Origin: Glossina fuscipes
Taxonomy: Eukaryota > Arthropoda > Insecta > Diptera > Glossinidae
Assembly (NCBI RefSeq): GCF_014805625.2
Contig: NW_023998431.1
Location: forward strand, 1,600,886-1,664,885
Length of the DNA stretch: 64,000 bases
Reading direction: 5' to 3'
The notes under the pieces were generated by a model that worked only from the letters and a program-made list of their open reading frames with translations, was not told where the DNA came from and did not search any database. Made by a program: the position numbers and the translations under genes. This document shows positions 51,788 to 61,685 of the stretch, in pieces; positions within the stretch are counted from its first letter, which is position 1; every line of letters begins with the position of its first letter.

Positions 51788-52225
51788 TATATTTTTTCAT
51801 TCAATGTATTGCGATGACAAATTGAGTACATTAAAGGAGATCGTTTGCGTTTTAACGATGTTTACGTATAATTAAAATTATTTAATTAGGTAGAAAATGT
51901 TTTGTGGTACCAAATTTAATATATAATTTTATTTAATTGTAGAGAATAAAGAATGAAATTTAATTATGCCGAGTTTTCATTTCATCAAATAAATGTAAAA
52001 TATTTTTTTACTTTTATTTGCATATAAAAAAAAAACCCTCCCCACCCAAATAATCATCACTATCATCATCATCATCATCATCATTATTAATTTATTATAA
52101 AAATACCCTCATCACTACTACTACAACCACCACCACCACCACCACCACCATCACTACCACCACTATCATCTTTATTATTATCATCAATTTTACTGTTCAA
52201 AAATCAATTACAAATCATTATCAAG
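51671..52225 (+). other. Scgdelta: Scgdelta intron with triplet and tetramer microsatellites
   Basis: 555-base intron. It holds a (TTTA)n tract at 51,755-51,788, an (ATC)n tract at 52,062-52,085 and an (ACC)n tract at 52,126-52,150. The acceptor ATTATCAAG at 52,225 is preceded by only a weak pyrimidine tract; the alternative AG two bases on would bring an immediate stop, so 52,226 is the likely exon start. Confidence 0.6.
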
Positions 52226-52496
52226 AGCCAGTAGTAAAACAAATGGCTATGCGTTCAATGGCACACCTGAAGACTTATCTAACGAAATTCTTCCACAGAC
52301 CTCATTTACGGCAGCAACGACACCAATTACAAAAAGAGATGATTTAAATATTGTTACACAACCACAACAGCCATCATTTGTATTTACTACACCCACCTCA
52401 ACTTTCAAGCGTAAAAAGCAACAACAATTATTAAAAGAAGAACAAAAATTGCATAAGCCGTGTACGACGACGACGACGACGACGAGGACGACAACG

Positions 52497-52532
<36 letters not shown>

Positions 52533-53276
52533 GCAATAACAACAACAACAATAACGACCTTAACCAAAGACAATGCGATAGATGCCAAAGAACGAACCAA
52601 TGATTATAGCTTTAACAGTGGCAGCGGAAACAATGATACTTTAAGATACAACAATAACGAAAGGCACTTGCAATACGACCACAAGAAATCTCAAGTAGAT
52701 CCGGGCGTGCATGAGCAAGCTTTACAAACTACAAATGAGACAAAAACGATGATAAGCAGTAGTACAGGTGTTATTATAACAGACACCGTAGCTCATGCAC
52801 CACCTTCACTAATCGGAAGCGGAAGTGTTACCACTGGTAGTGGTAATAATAACGGAACAACACGTTCATTTAAGACACGTACCCTACCATCGGGCTTTAT
52901 AACACCGGTGGGGTCAGTTGTTACCGCTAGTAAGCGTAATTATAATAATTTAGCAGATGGTGTGGATTTGGTGGATGATACAAAACCCGATTTTCATACG
53001 AAAGGTAAAAAGAACAACAACAATAGCAATTATAAGGAACGTCGCCAGCGTAGGCACAAAAAAATGGGTGCCAGCAGTAGTGGTGGTGACGGCGATTGTA
53101 CTGCAACAGTGAAAGGTTTATCCAACTCTAGCATAGTAGACGACATCGAAATGCATCTCGGTTTGACAGGATGGCGTAAGAAATGCCTTTATATTCTGTT
53201 ATTGTTGCTAATGCTATTAATTATCACCAATTTGGTTCTAACGCTTTGGATACTTAAAGTCATGGAATTCTCAACG
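52226..53276 (+). CDS. Scgdelta: delta-sarcoglycan, cytoplasmic tail and membrane anchor exon
   Basis: A 1,051-base exon: one base completing an Arg codon plus 350 codons. Counting from the exon at 51,507, residues 55-370 are a low-complexity, polar, probably disordered cytoplasmic tail. It includes a poly-Thr tract (about 135-166, at 52,464-52,560), a Ser/Gly-rich patch and a basic RRQRRHKK patch. Then GLTGWRKKCLYILLLLLM and the following hydrophobic stretch form the single type II transmembrane helix (about 375-397), ending LTLWILKVMEFST. The WRK(K/R)CLY...WILKVM(E/N)F signature is diagnostic for delta/gamma/zeta sarcoglycans, which sit with dystrophin-associated proteins in the muscle membrane, N-terminus inside. 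Mammalian tails are only about 35 residues, so this one is unusually long. Donor ACG|GTAGGT at 53,277. Confidence 0.92.
52464..52560 (+). repeat. Scgdelta: Coding ACG/ACA triplet tract (poly-threonine)
   Basis: Seven ACG codons, one AGG, then a mix changing to an almost pure ACA run, with a later GCA-ATA break and a final ACA/ATA/ACG part. The valine-rich open frame on the opposite strand (52,247-52,600) is its shadow. Confidence 0.9.
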
Positions 53277-53423
53277 GTAGGTAGTGATCTTCCTTTCCAT
53301 ATGTATATAATAATAAATGTGATATAAGTATAGATTGAAAGATTATAAAATATACTCTGTGATCAGAGAGAGAAGAATTTTCTACAATTACTTTGATTGC
53401 ATTTATTCATTCATTGTTCATAG
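53277..53423 (+). other. Scgdelta: Scgdelta short intron
   Basis: 147 bases, donor GTAGGT and acceptor TTGTTCATAG; phase 0 on both sides (Thr | Glu-Gly-Met-Gly). The intron is in frame with a stop soon after the donor. Confidence 0.85.
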
Positions 53424-53544
53424 GAAGGCATGGGTCAACTTAAAATCGTTCCTGGCGGCATACAGTTAAACGGACAATCCCTAATAATGGATATGCTAAG
53501 AGCGTCTACCATACGCTCACGACATGGTCAACCCATATCTATAG
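53424..53544 (+). CDS. Scgdelta: delta-sarcoglycan, juxtamembrane extracellular exon
   Basis: 121 bases, in phase 0 after the anchor exon. It encodes EGMGQLKIVPGGIQLNGQS, then MDMLRASTIRSRHGQPISI. This matches the start of the extracellular domain of delta-sarcoglycan (mammalian 'DGMGNLRITEKGLKLEG...SRPGNAL'). The segment begins the beta-strand-rich stalk that pairs with other sarcoglycans. It ends with ATA G before donor GTATTT; the leftover G joins AG at the start of the next coding exon to give Glu. Donor strength is modest. Identity is clear from sequence; the exact ends rest on splice phase. Confidence 0.92.
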
Positions 53545-53598
53545 GTATTTAAATTTCAGCTTTAAGCTTCAATATTTTTCGCCCCTTTTTTTATAAAC

Positions 53599-53600
<2 letters not shown>

Positions 53601-53657
<57 letters not shown>

Positions 53658-53666
53658 TCTTTCTTT

Positions 53667-53714
<48 letters not shown>

Positions 53715-53736
53715 CTCTCTTTCTTTCTTTCTTTTT
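53601..53736 (+). repeat. (CT)n pyrimidine tract
   Basis: About 136 bases of CT repeats with occasional TTCT and TTTC interruptions and one CA, only 57 bases after the donor at 53,544/53,545. Confidence 0.95.
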
Positions 53737-54751
53737 CTGCATTTGCATAAGCGTATTTATCTGAGTGTGTCTGTATCTATGTTTGTGTGTGTGTTTGTGT
53801 GTTAGTTAAAATAGATATAACAGGTTTTACGGCTAATTTGTTAGTCTGTCATCAATGCCATAAATAGGATTTAATGAGCTGGAAAGTTTCACATGTTTGT
53901 CACAAACTATTTACCATAATTTGTTTACAAATGAAGTTATTATTCAAGAACCTGCATATACACAGAATATAATTTGTCAAAATATCTATTTGATATACAT
54001 TAGCATTCAAGCATATACGTAACCATGCGAAATGATGAATAAACTTATTCATGTTAATTCATCGCACAGGCATAAACAAACATCAAATAGAATGTTAAAC
54101 TGTATACACTGTACACTTATTGTCTGTGTGCATGTAGGTAATCGTTTGAATTTGAAAAGGATGCAAGAAAACACATCCATATATAAACATAAACACATAA
54201 GCGTACACACAAAAACGCATATACATATACATTCATGCTTGCATCTTAGATTAAAAGAGATTCTGTTTGATATTCGGTTCATATTAAAACAACTTTATGT
54301 CCTACTTTAGCTCTAGTTTGTTCATTATAGGACAAGCATAAAAGATATATAATAAGGAAGAATTTATTTTAGATTTCTTTTAGTTTGAACGAATCTTTTG
54401 ATACTTACCGATGGCTTGTTTCTGTTAGCTTGTATTCTGGGAATATGTTGAAATTTAAACAAATATGTGTTTCATTCAACACATCTATACGAATGTTAAA
54501 TGCTACATAAATGGAGAAAGCATGACGCTATACTTCACAAATCAATTTGCAGCCAAATATGAATAAATGCTTTAGTAGGTGATGCTACTTTCTGAACTTT
54601 TTTCGACTGTTTTTCCTTTTTTTATGGCTTTAAACGATCACTTAAATAATCAACAATGATTTTCAAAAGGGCTTATGTGAGCTCAGAAAGTCCATTTCTC
54701 AGGCGAGGTCGCTGCCTAAAATCACCCGCTATTTAAAACTTTTTAATCGCG

Positions 54752-55552
54752 TTTTTATACCCGTCACCGAAGGATAACTCATTCATGATTCATTTTTTCA
54801 AAAAATTTGCAACGCCCTAAAGGAAGGATCAGAGATCCCACAAACTATACATATTCTTGATCAGCAAAAAAATTCTAAATCGATTTGTGTCGATATCCAT
54901 TTGTCCGTCTGTGTAATGTCTGTTGTGAACATTCTCCTGGCCGCAACAATAAAGCTATCAACTTAAAGTTTGACGGAAACATTTGATGTTCCTGCACTCC
55001 GATTGGCATTGAAAATGGTCCAAATCGGTTAGAGGACATTCCCGCAGAGTCACGCAAACTGAGAACATCTCTGTTTTTCAAAAGGAATTTGGTTGGTAAT
55101 ATAGTGTATTAAATTTTAATTATTTTTTTCAATACTTTTCTAAGGCTCAGAAACATTCTTCAAAAACCCCATAAAATGTCTAAATTCACGGCCAGCTTCA
55201 AATTTGAAATTCACCTAACACACATAACCGTCTGTCCTTCTAACCATCCGTGAGTATGCGCAATTGCATAATATTATATTTATGGTAAACACCCTCCCGT
55301 AATGAAGATATCGCCAACAAATTGGCAAAAGAAATTGGAAGTGAGTTCAACTTTTCCAAGGACATGCATACAACGCTCACATGTCTAAGCAATAAAGACT
55401 TGTATTTTGAAAGCACCAAAAATCAGTCGCGCCCATTCTATATTACAGGGCACGAAAATTTAATGTTTTTACTTTCATTGTCCTTTTTAGGATAACGGTG
55501 ACGGGTATAAAAGGGTTCGGTCACGACCGAATATAATTTTCTTACTTGTTTT
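54752..55552 (-). repeat. Dispersed repeat with inverted ends, family A related
   Basis: TTTTATACCCGTCACCG at 54,753-54,769 is an exact inverted match to CGGTGACGGGTATAAAA at 55,496-55,512. The left part, read on the minus strand, carries the family A block GCTGATCAAGAATATGTATA, so that half is a family A end in reverse. After the right arm comes the palindromic TTCGGTCACGACCGAA (about 55,515-55,530) and the tail ATATAATTTTCTTACTTG (55,532-55,549). It is either one element with 17-bp terminal repeats or two facing family A ends. Confidence 0.65.
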
Positions 55553-56119
55553 TTTTTATTATTACTTTTATTATTTGACCAGCCGCAAGGGTGGTTACGA
55601 AAAATTATACGTAGAGAGACCACGAAGGATGTAGTAATATCTGTGCACATGCGACGCAAAAGCTAGAAAATCAACAACGGCGCATAGGACAAGTTTAAAT
55701 AAATTGTTCAAAAGGCATGAAGTGAGAACGCTGAGAAGCCCGAGTAATCCGGTTAAAGAACAAATCATTTTCTTTATTATAGTTGCCCTGGGGGTATTTA
55801 TTGATAAGTACACCACGGATCTTTTTATACCGGTTCGCCGCCCGTGATCATCTGCAGACCTCACGCGATCGACGATCTCCTTGTAAAATCAATACGCTTC
55901 TGTCCACACATGCGACTTTTGCGTTAATCTTAGCACTAAATTTAATTAGCCTGGAGATACTCTGCCGAATGTCTACGAAATCGGCTGAGGAAACACCGTT
56001 GCTTTCGCGAAATCACGATTTGTATGGTGCCACTTCTCTGTATGTTAAACCAATAGAAATATTTTTGCAAAAGCCACCAGGGAGCAAGTTTTGAATAAGC
56101 ATTCTGCTGAATGGAAATT

Positions 56120-56590
56120 ATCCCCTTTAAGTGTCTAAAGTTTGCGTACATTCATCGATTCTGTCTAGTCTAGTATAGTAAATCCTGGTATACTATCCGT
56201 TTAAGCGTCCATACAAGCTTTGGATGTTGCGGAAGAAGACTTCCAGTGAATTAAACTTTGATTCGGTGTCAAAGCTCGTTCTGCGCAAAGTCTATTCATT
56301 TCCATTCTTACTGAAGCGGAGTTTTCTAATAATTTCGGGGGTACCTAATTGCCTACTATGTACAAACAGGGTGTTTGCTCTCTCCCCTGTTCACCCCTTT
56401 TTTTGAGATAAACAATGGCCTTTGAATAAATGGTGCCTTGGCTTTTGTGATATCTTCGGCGGGGAGAAACGGAAACTATTTTCTTTCAATACCAATTTTG
56501 TCTCTGTAATTGAGCGGTGTATGGTGCAAAATTCATACAATATTCATACAAGATTCGTCCCCAACCGAATATAACTTTCATACTTGTTAC
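56120..56590 (+). repeat. Probable dispersed repeat ending in the ACTTGTT tail
   Basis: Ends with CCCAACCGAATATAACTTTC followed by ATACTTGTT (to about 56,588), the same tail as at 55,530-55,552. The left boundary is a guess, near the repeated GTCTAGTCTAGTATAGTA at about 56,163. No coding content. Confidence 0.4.
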
Positions 56591-57419
56591 CTTCACACTT
56601 AAGAGACAAAACACCTATTTGCAGAAATACGGTCTAGAAGGTGTTATAAGACAAGTGTTTTCTTTTTTGAGTTCCTTTATATTGGATGGTCTTTCGGAAA
56701 TAAAGTCGAAAGAACGGGCCTGAATTTCGTATTCTGAAGGTAACGTAATGTGCGGTAAAAACGTAACGAAATAAGGCATTAAGTATAGCACATATTTTTC
56801 AGAATTGACTTAAGTCTAGATAAACGTACGTAAATGTATTATGTAAAAATTTTTCGAGTATTTCGGTGACAATTAAAAGGACGAAGTTAACACCATTTGA
56901 TTTTCCAAACAAGGATTTAAGATTAAAGTCAAAGTGCAACAGCCAACCAGGGGTCACGATTAAGTTTATTTCATATATATATCGAAAGACATTCTGACCT
57001 ACGAAGTATATCGATAAGCCGATAAGGCAACAAACACCCACCAGCCGGGATATGAAATAGAAAAGAAATAAAAATTATTTGAAGACGAGATTTGATTTTT
57101 TTTGTATCGACCTTCTTGTATGTCTTCACTATTAACTCGATAACAGGCAGGCACCTACCTGCCTTGTCGGGTGCATAATTTTAGTAAATGTATTTGCTGT
57201 GCCAAAAAGTATTGTTGCTCTAGCCGTGTCCTTTGAAAAGTTGAATTCGCTTCCAAACTCTTTCGCAAATTTCTATTTTTGCTATCGGGAGAATCTATAT
57301 CCCAGATGTTACACGGCTGGGCACACGAAAATGGTCAGATGCAATCAAAATTTGAAGCTGACCAAGAATTTATACACTTTATGAGGATGTTGAAGATTGT
57401 TGTTGTATTGAAAAAATAG

Positions 57420-57915
57420 TTCAATTTTAATACGCTATAATATTGGCTAGGCGCGGTCAATATTTTCCATTTTTGCACAGATGCATCTCTCTGTAATGCG
57501 TCGCTCAGGGAAAATGCATTTAAATTTTCGTACAGTTACCTGTCATATTTTAAGAGTAATGAGCAAAAAACCAATTTTTGATTCCTTTTAAAAACAGAGG
57601 TGCTCCCAGTTCACGTGGTGTTGTCGGCGCGTCCTTCAGCCAACTTAAGCCATTTTCAATACAAACGCGTGTGCAGGAGCATTGACTGTCTCTGTCAAAT
57701 TTTAAGTCGATGGGTTCATTTTTTTGGCCAGGCGAATATTTACAACGGGCAATACATAGACGGACAAACGAAGATGCTTAAATCGAGTTAGAATTTGATG
57801 CTGATCAAAAATATATATACTTTTTGGGGTCCCTGGTACTTTCTTCTGCGCCTAATAAAGTTTTGACAAAATAAATATTCCCCTCATCCTACGGTGATGG
57901 GTATGAATATAATCT
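57420..57915 (+). repeat. Short dispersed repeat, family A copy 3
   Basis: Shares with copies at 10 kb and 49 kb the order GCGCGGTC..TTTTCCATTTTTGCAC (about 57,450-57,477), AGTAATGAGCAAAAAA (about 57,555), CATTTTCAATAC, CTGATCAAAAATATATATAC (about 57,802) and the right end ACGGTGATGGGTATGAA (about 57,891). More diverged than the other two. Confidence 0.6.
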
Positions 57916-60900
57916 TATAATTAATTCAAAGTTTTTGCTATAAGGTACAAGGTACACTTCTAGATAAAAATCTAGTCTTATAAGAAGTAAAAGGAGAAAA
58001 AAAAATGATATCCATATTTAGGTAAGTCATACCTACTTTTTCAAGGAGTTTTTTGTTAGGGGTTCTAGTCGGCACACGGAAATAACTAAATTTATTAAAG
58101 CGCTAGTGATGATCAAGGGTCAGTATCAGCGTGATTGGGAGGATCGCAATGCGGAATAACAAAACAAAACTTAATTGTTGCATTTGATAAAAAGATGGTG
58201 GGTGTGAGCTTTGGCAAGAAATGAAAGTTACAGTGAGTAGGGTCAATGAATAAAGTAAACCTTCAGAAATTCATAGCTTACCTCGTTCAATGTGACAATC
58301 TTAAGGATAACCCTGTCAGTTGTTGCATTGATTTTTAAAGGTTTTGATTTTTGTCGGATTCAATAATATGGTGTATGTAGGTCTTAATATTCGAAAAATT
58401 TCCTTATCAGGTGACAATGACCTGTGCTAGCCCAATTGTCATTATGCGGCCTGTTCAGCAAGTACCATTACGCCGGAATTTTTCTAACTTCCTGGAAAGC
58501 AATATTCGATGTCCAATCACCACATAAGAAGAGTGGGTGTAGATTATCGCTAAATTGCAGTTTGCCCCGAGACATAACCGAGACTATAGGCAATTATTGT
58601 CTGACGTGACATATAGAATACGATAATCTGAAATCTCTCACAAAAATAGCCTATCTCAAAAAAAGATGGACCCGAGTTTGATCAGAGTTTCGGTCAGACT
58701 AAACTCGTTTTACCGGATATCTGTAAAGCAATTCTCAATTCACTTACCTTTAAATTGGCTTTATTTGTTCAAGAATAATTTGGCCCCATTCATGTTGAGT
58801 TTCCTGCACAGCACTTCGTTCCATAAGATTTCGATTCGTTCCATACGGATTTGCCTCCGGCACATTTTGCTTAAATTAAGGCATGTCACGAGGCTTTGCG
58901 GCGATAAACTCCTGATCTTATCTTCACTCTTCGATTTTGTATTATTCTCAAACCTTTCTAAATATATTATGGTTGTACGATTTTCAGTACGCGAACAACG
59001 CTGCTCTAATATACCAGCACAAATTATACCTTCCATTTAGTACACGGCTTTTCAATTGTAACACATACATACATACATACATGCATACATACGACAATTA
59101 TGTAATGGTTCGGTCAGAATTCCGGTATGAAATTTTGTGCGAGCCCAATATTGTTGTGCCTCATCCGCATACGGATACTCTGCGTATAAACTTATTAGTG
59201 ACGCGGCATATCAGTAACATAAATATAATACAATATGTTTATATGCTTTCATATTTCCGAATTAAAAATTAAATCAATTTTAAACCATTCGTTAGATCGC
59301 TTTAAAAATGAAATGAAACTTTTCAGCAAATTTTCTTTGCAAATTACAACAGATTGTATTAAGTCGTTCATAAATAAATCTTTTGTAACGAATTTGAATA
59401 ACAACAAGAACAACAACAACAAATTGCTCAAGCAAATGTCATTTATACAGCATGTTATTCTTCAAAATATTTACTTACTTACTTGACATATGAGCATTTT
59501 TGAAGAAAATTTTAAAATATTATTAAATGTAATTTTGTTCATAAATAAAGGAAAAAGAAAATATTGTCGAAAATGATAAAAAGAGATATACTTGGATTTT
59601 AAAATAAATGTCACTAACAAATGTGACCATCATTCACTTAACACATACAAGTGTTTAAAAACATAAATCATGGGCAACTAAAGTGTGTTAAGCATATGAG
59701 CACACACACACACACACACACACACATACGCACACGCACACACGCAAACACACGCAACACACGCGCAAAAAAAAAAAAAACAAAAAAAAAAAGTAAAATA
59801 CAACCACACATTCACAACACTGATGCACAATTACAGATAACTTAAGAAGACAGACGAGATTTATACATATTTTTCAGTTGTGCAAGAAATCAAAATAAAA
59901 AAAGCCAAAGACCAGCGAAAACAAAAAAAGAAAAAATATTCGTTTCTGCTGAACATGCGATAAGAAAGAAAGTAGTGTGAAAAAGCCGCTCATAAAGGCG
60001 TGCACATATGCGTACACACACAAGCACATAATAAGACAAGACATGTTATTAAGACAAACAGTTTTTCATTTCCGTAAGTGTATGCTGTATATATATATAT
60101 ATATATATATATATCAAAATATATAGTTAATATTTAGAAATATGATATAGAAAAAAAAAAAAAAAAAAGAAAACGAAGAAAATAATCAAACAAACAACAG
60201 AAACATGCATACCTTTGTAGTACGTTTCCTCTGGAGGTCATGTACAGAGCTGTCTGTTATTTGTGTCGAGATATGTTTGTGACTGCGGTTGCCCAGTTTA
60301 ATTTATCTTTATAGACACTGCATAGACATAGATAAGTGTGTAGGATGTTGATTTGACTTTTGGTGTATATTTGCTCAAGTCTAGGCAGGCTTTCTACACC
60401 ATCCACCTATCCAACAAGAAAATTTTGCGAACAGCTTCAACCGCTTGATAACGTTTGGAAATACCCATCAATAGCGTTCGTTGTATCTTCAAAAAAGTAT
60501 TTTTGGTCAATAAAACACCGAACCCATCGAAACAAGTGCAGACACAACAGAATTTCAAAATGATTAAGTTTTATACATCAAACTATGTGGCATTTCCATA
60601 GGAAAATGAAACTTTGCTTCTTTCGAAATTATACGATATTTAGATATGTTTGAGTAACTTTTCCAGTTTCCAGTTTCCAATTTTTAAGTTTCAAATTTCA
60701 ATTAATTATGAACCATAACATGGTTAAAAAAAAACTTCTATATAGTCAAAGCTCGAATCCGATTGCAAGGACCCGCACTAGTGGCAATTAGCATTTTTTA
60801 ACAGTATTCCGAACAATAAGCAATGAGCTCCTAATGACCCTGAACCTTACTACTCTCAGAAACTGGGAAATTTTGCGGCAGACACGGCAACAATTTGGAA

Positions 60901-61306
60901 AAATCAAATATTGCTTAGATGTCGCTAACGTGTCGCGCAACTAAAAACGATGTACGTGAAGGAGCAGCTTCTAGATGAAACTCTAAGAATATCATTTAGC
61001 AAAGAACTAGAGCAAGAAGTGGTTGTATAAATTTTGCCCTCTTAAGTGCTTATTAAAAAACTAACTAATGTGTAAAGACACGGTTTCACTTTCGTCTCTA
61101 ATCTTAGTAGAAAGAGTATCCAAAATTCGTCTTAAGGCCCTAATAACTTTTCTTACCTGATTCTATATCTACATGATTGCATAGTTTTGTGTGTTTAAAT
61201 CTTATACGATTCTCTCTTTTTATTTCATTTTTTTTCTCCTATTTTGCTCGTTTGTTTGTTTTTATGTGCGCTATTGGTGCCATCACACATCATCTTCAAC
61301 AAACAG

Positions 61307-61568
61307 AGTCATCACGTAATTTTTCAATCAATACACGTGACATGAATGGCATGCTCGAAAATCATTTATTCCTCGGGCACGATAAGCTCGAATGCTTGAC
61401 TAAAGGATTTCGCATCAATGACACTGCCGGTCGAAATTTATTTTCTGTAAATCGCAATGAAGTCACCATAGGTGCTCATGCGTTGCGTATTGAAGGTGAG
61501 GGTGGTGCCATATTTCGGGAATCTATACAGACACCGCATCTACGTGCCGAACCTGGACGTGAATTAAG
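61307..61568 (+). CDS. Scgdelta: delta-sarcoglycan, main extracellular domain exon
   Basis: 262 bases behind acceptor TTCAACAAACAG; its first two bases finish a Glu codon, giving ESSRNFSINTRDMNG. The exon then encodes LGHDKLECLTKGFRIND, RNLFSVNRNEVTIGAHALR and GAIFRESIQTPHLRAEPG, ending ELR (mammalian '...KLLFSADNNEVVVGAERLRV...[22 protein letters not shown]'). It is the best-conserved part of the sarcoglycan extracellular domain. NFS is a potential N-glycosylation site. It ends AG|GTAAGC at 61,569 in phase 2. The expected continuation (LES..., then the Cys-rich C-terminus) was not found before the window ends. Confidence 0.95.
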
Positions 61569-61640
61569 GTAAGCAATATACAAAAAGGTTACAAAGCAAC
61601 GACAAGCAAATATTAATGAAATCAAAAATATAATAAATAA

Positions 61641-61685
<45 letters not shown>

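Larger units (their letters stand above)
53545..61306 (+). other. Scgdelta: Scgdelta large intron (7.8 kb)
   Basis: Between the two extracellular exons. Contents: a pyrimidine (CT)n tract of about 136 bases (53,601-53,736), two small dispersed repeats (listed), ATAC repeats near 59,068-59,092, (CA)n at 59,700-59,726, (AT)n at 60,088-60,114, and A-rich runs near 59,769-59,791 and 60,151-60,168. The open frames inside (for example 58,666-59,040, both strands) have no known motif. No nested gene was found. Confidence 0.75.

Noticed and set aside
52247..52600. 117-codon minus-strand frame with a valine run
   Set aside because: It is the mirror of the coding ACG/ACA tract; the plus strand carries the sarcoglycan exon.
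58666..59040. Open frames of 124 and 91 codons on opposite strands inside the sarcoglycan intron
   Set aside because: Neither shows a domain; overlapping frames on both strands suggest chance or an unknown repeat.
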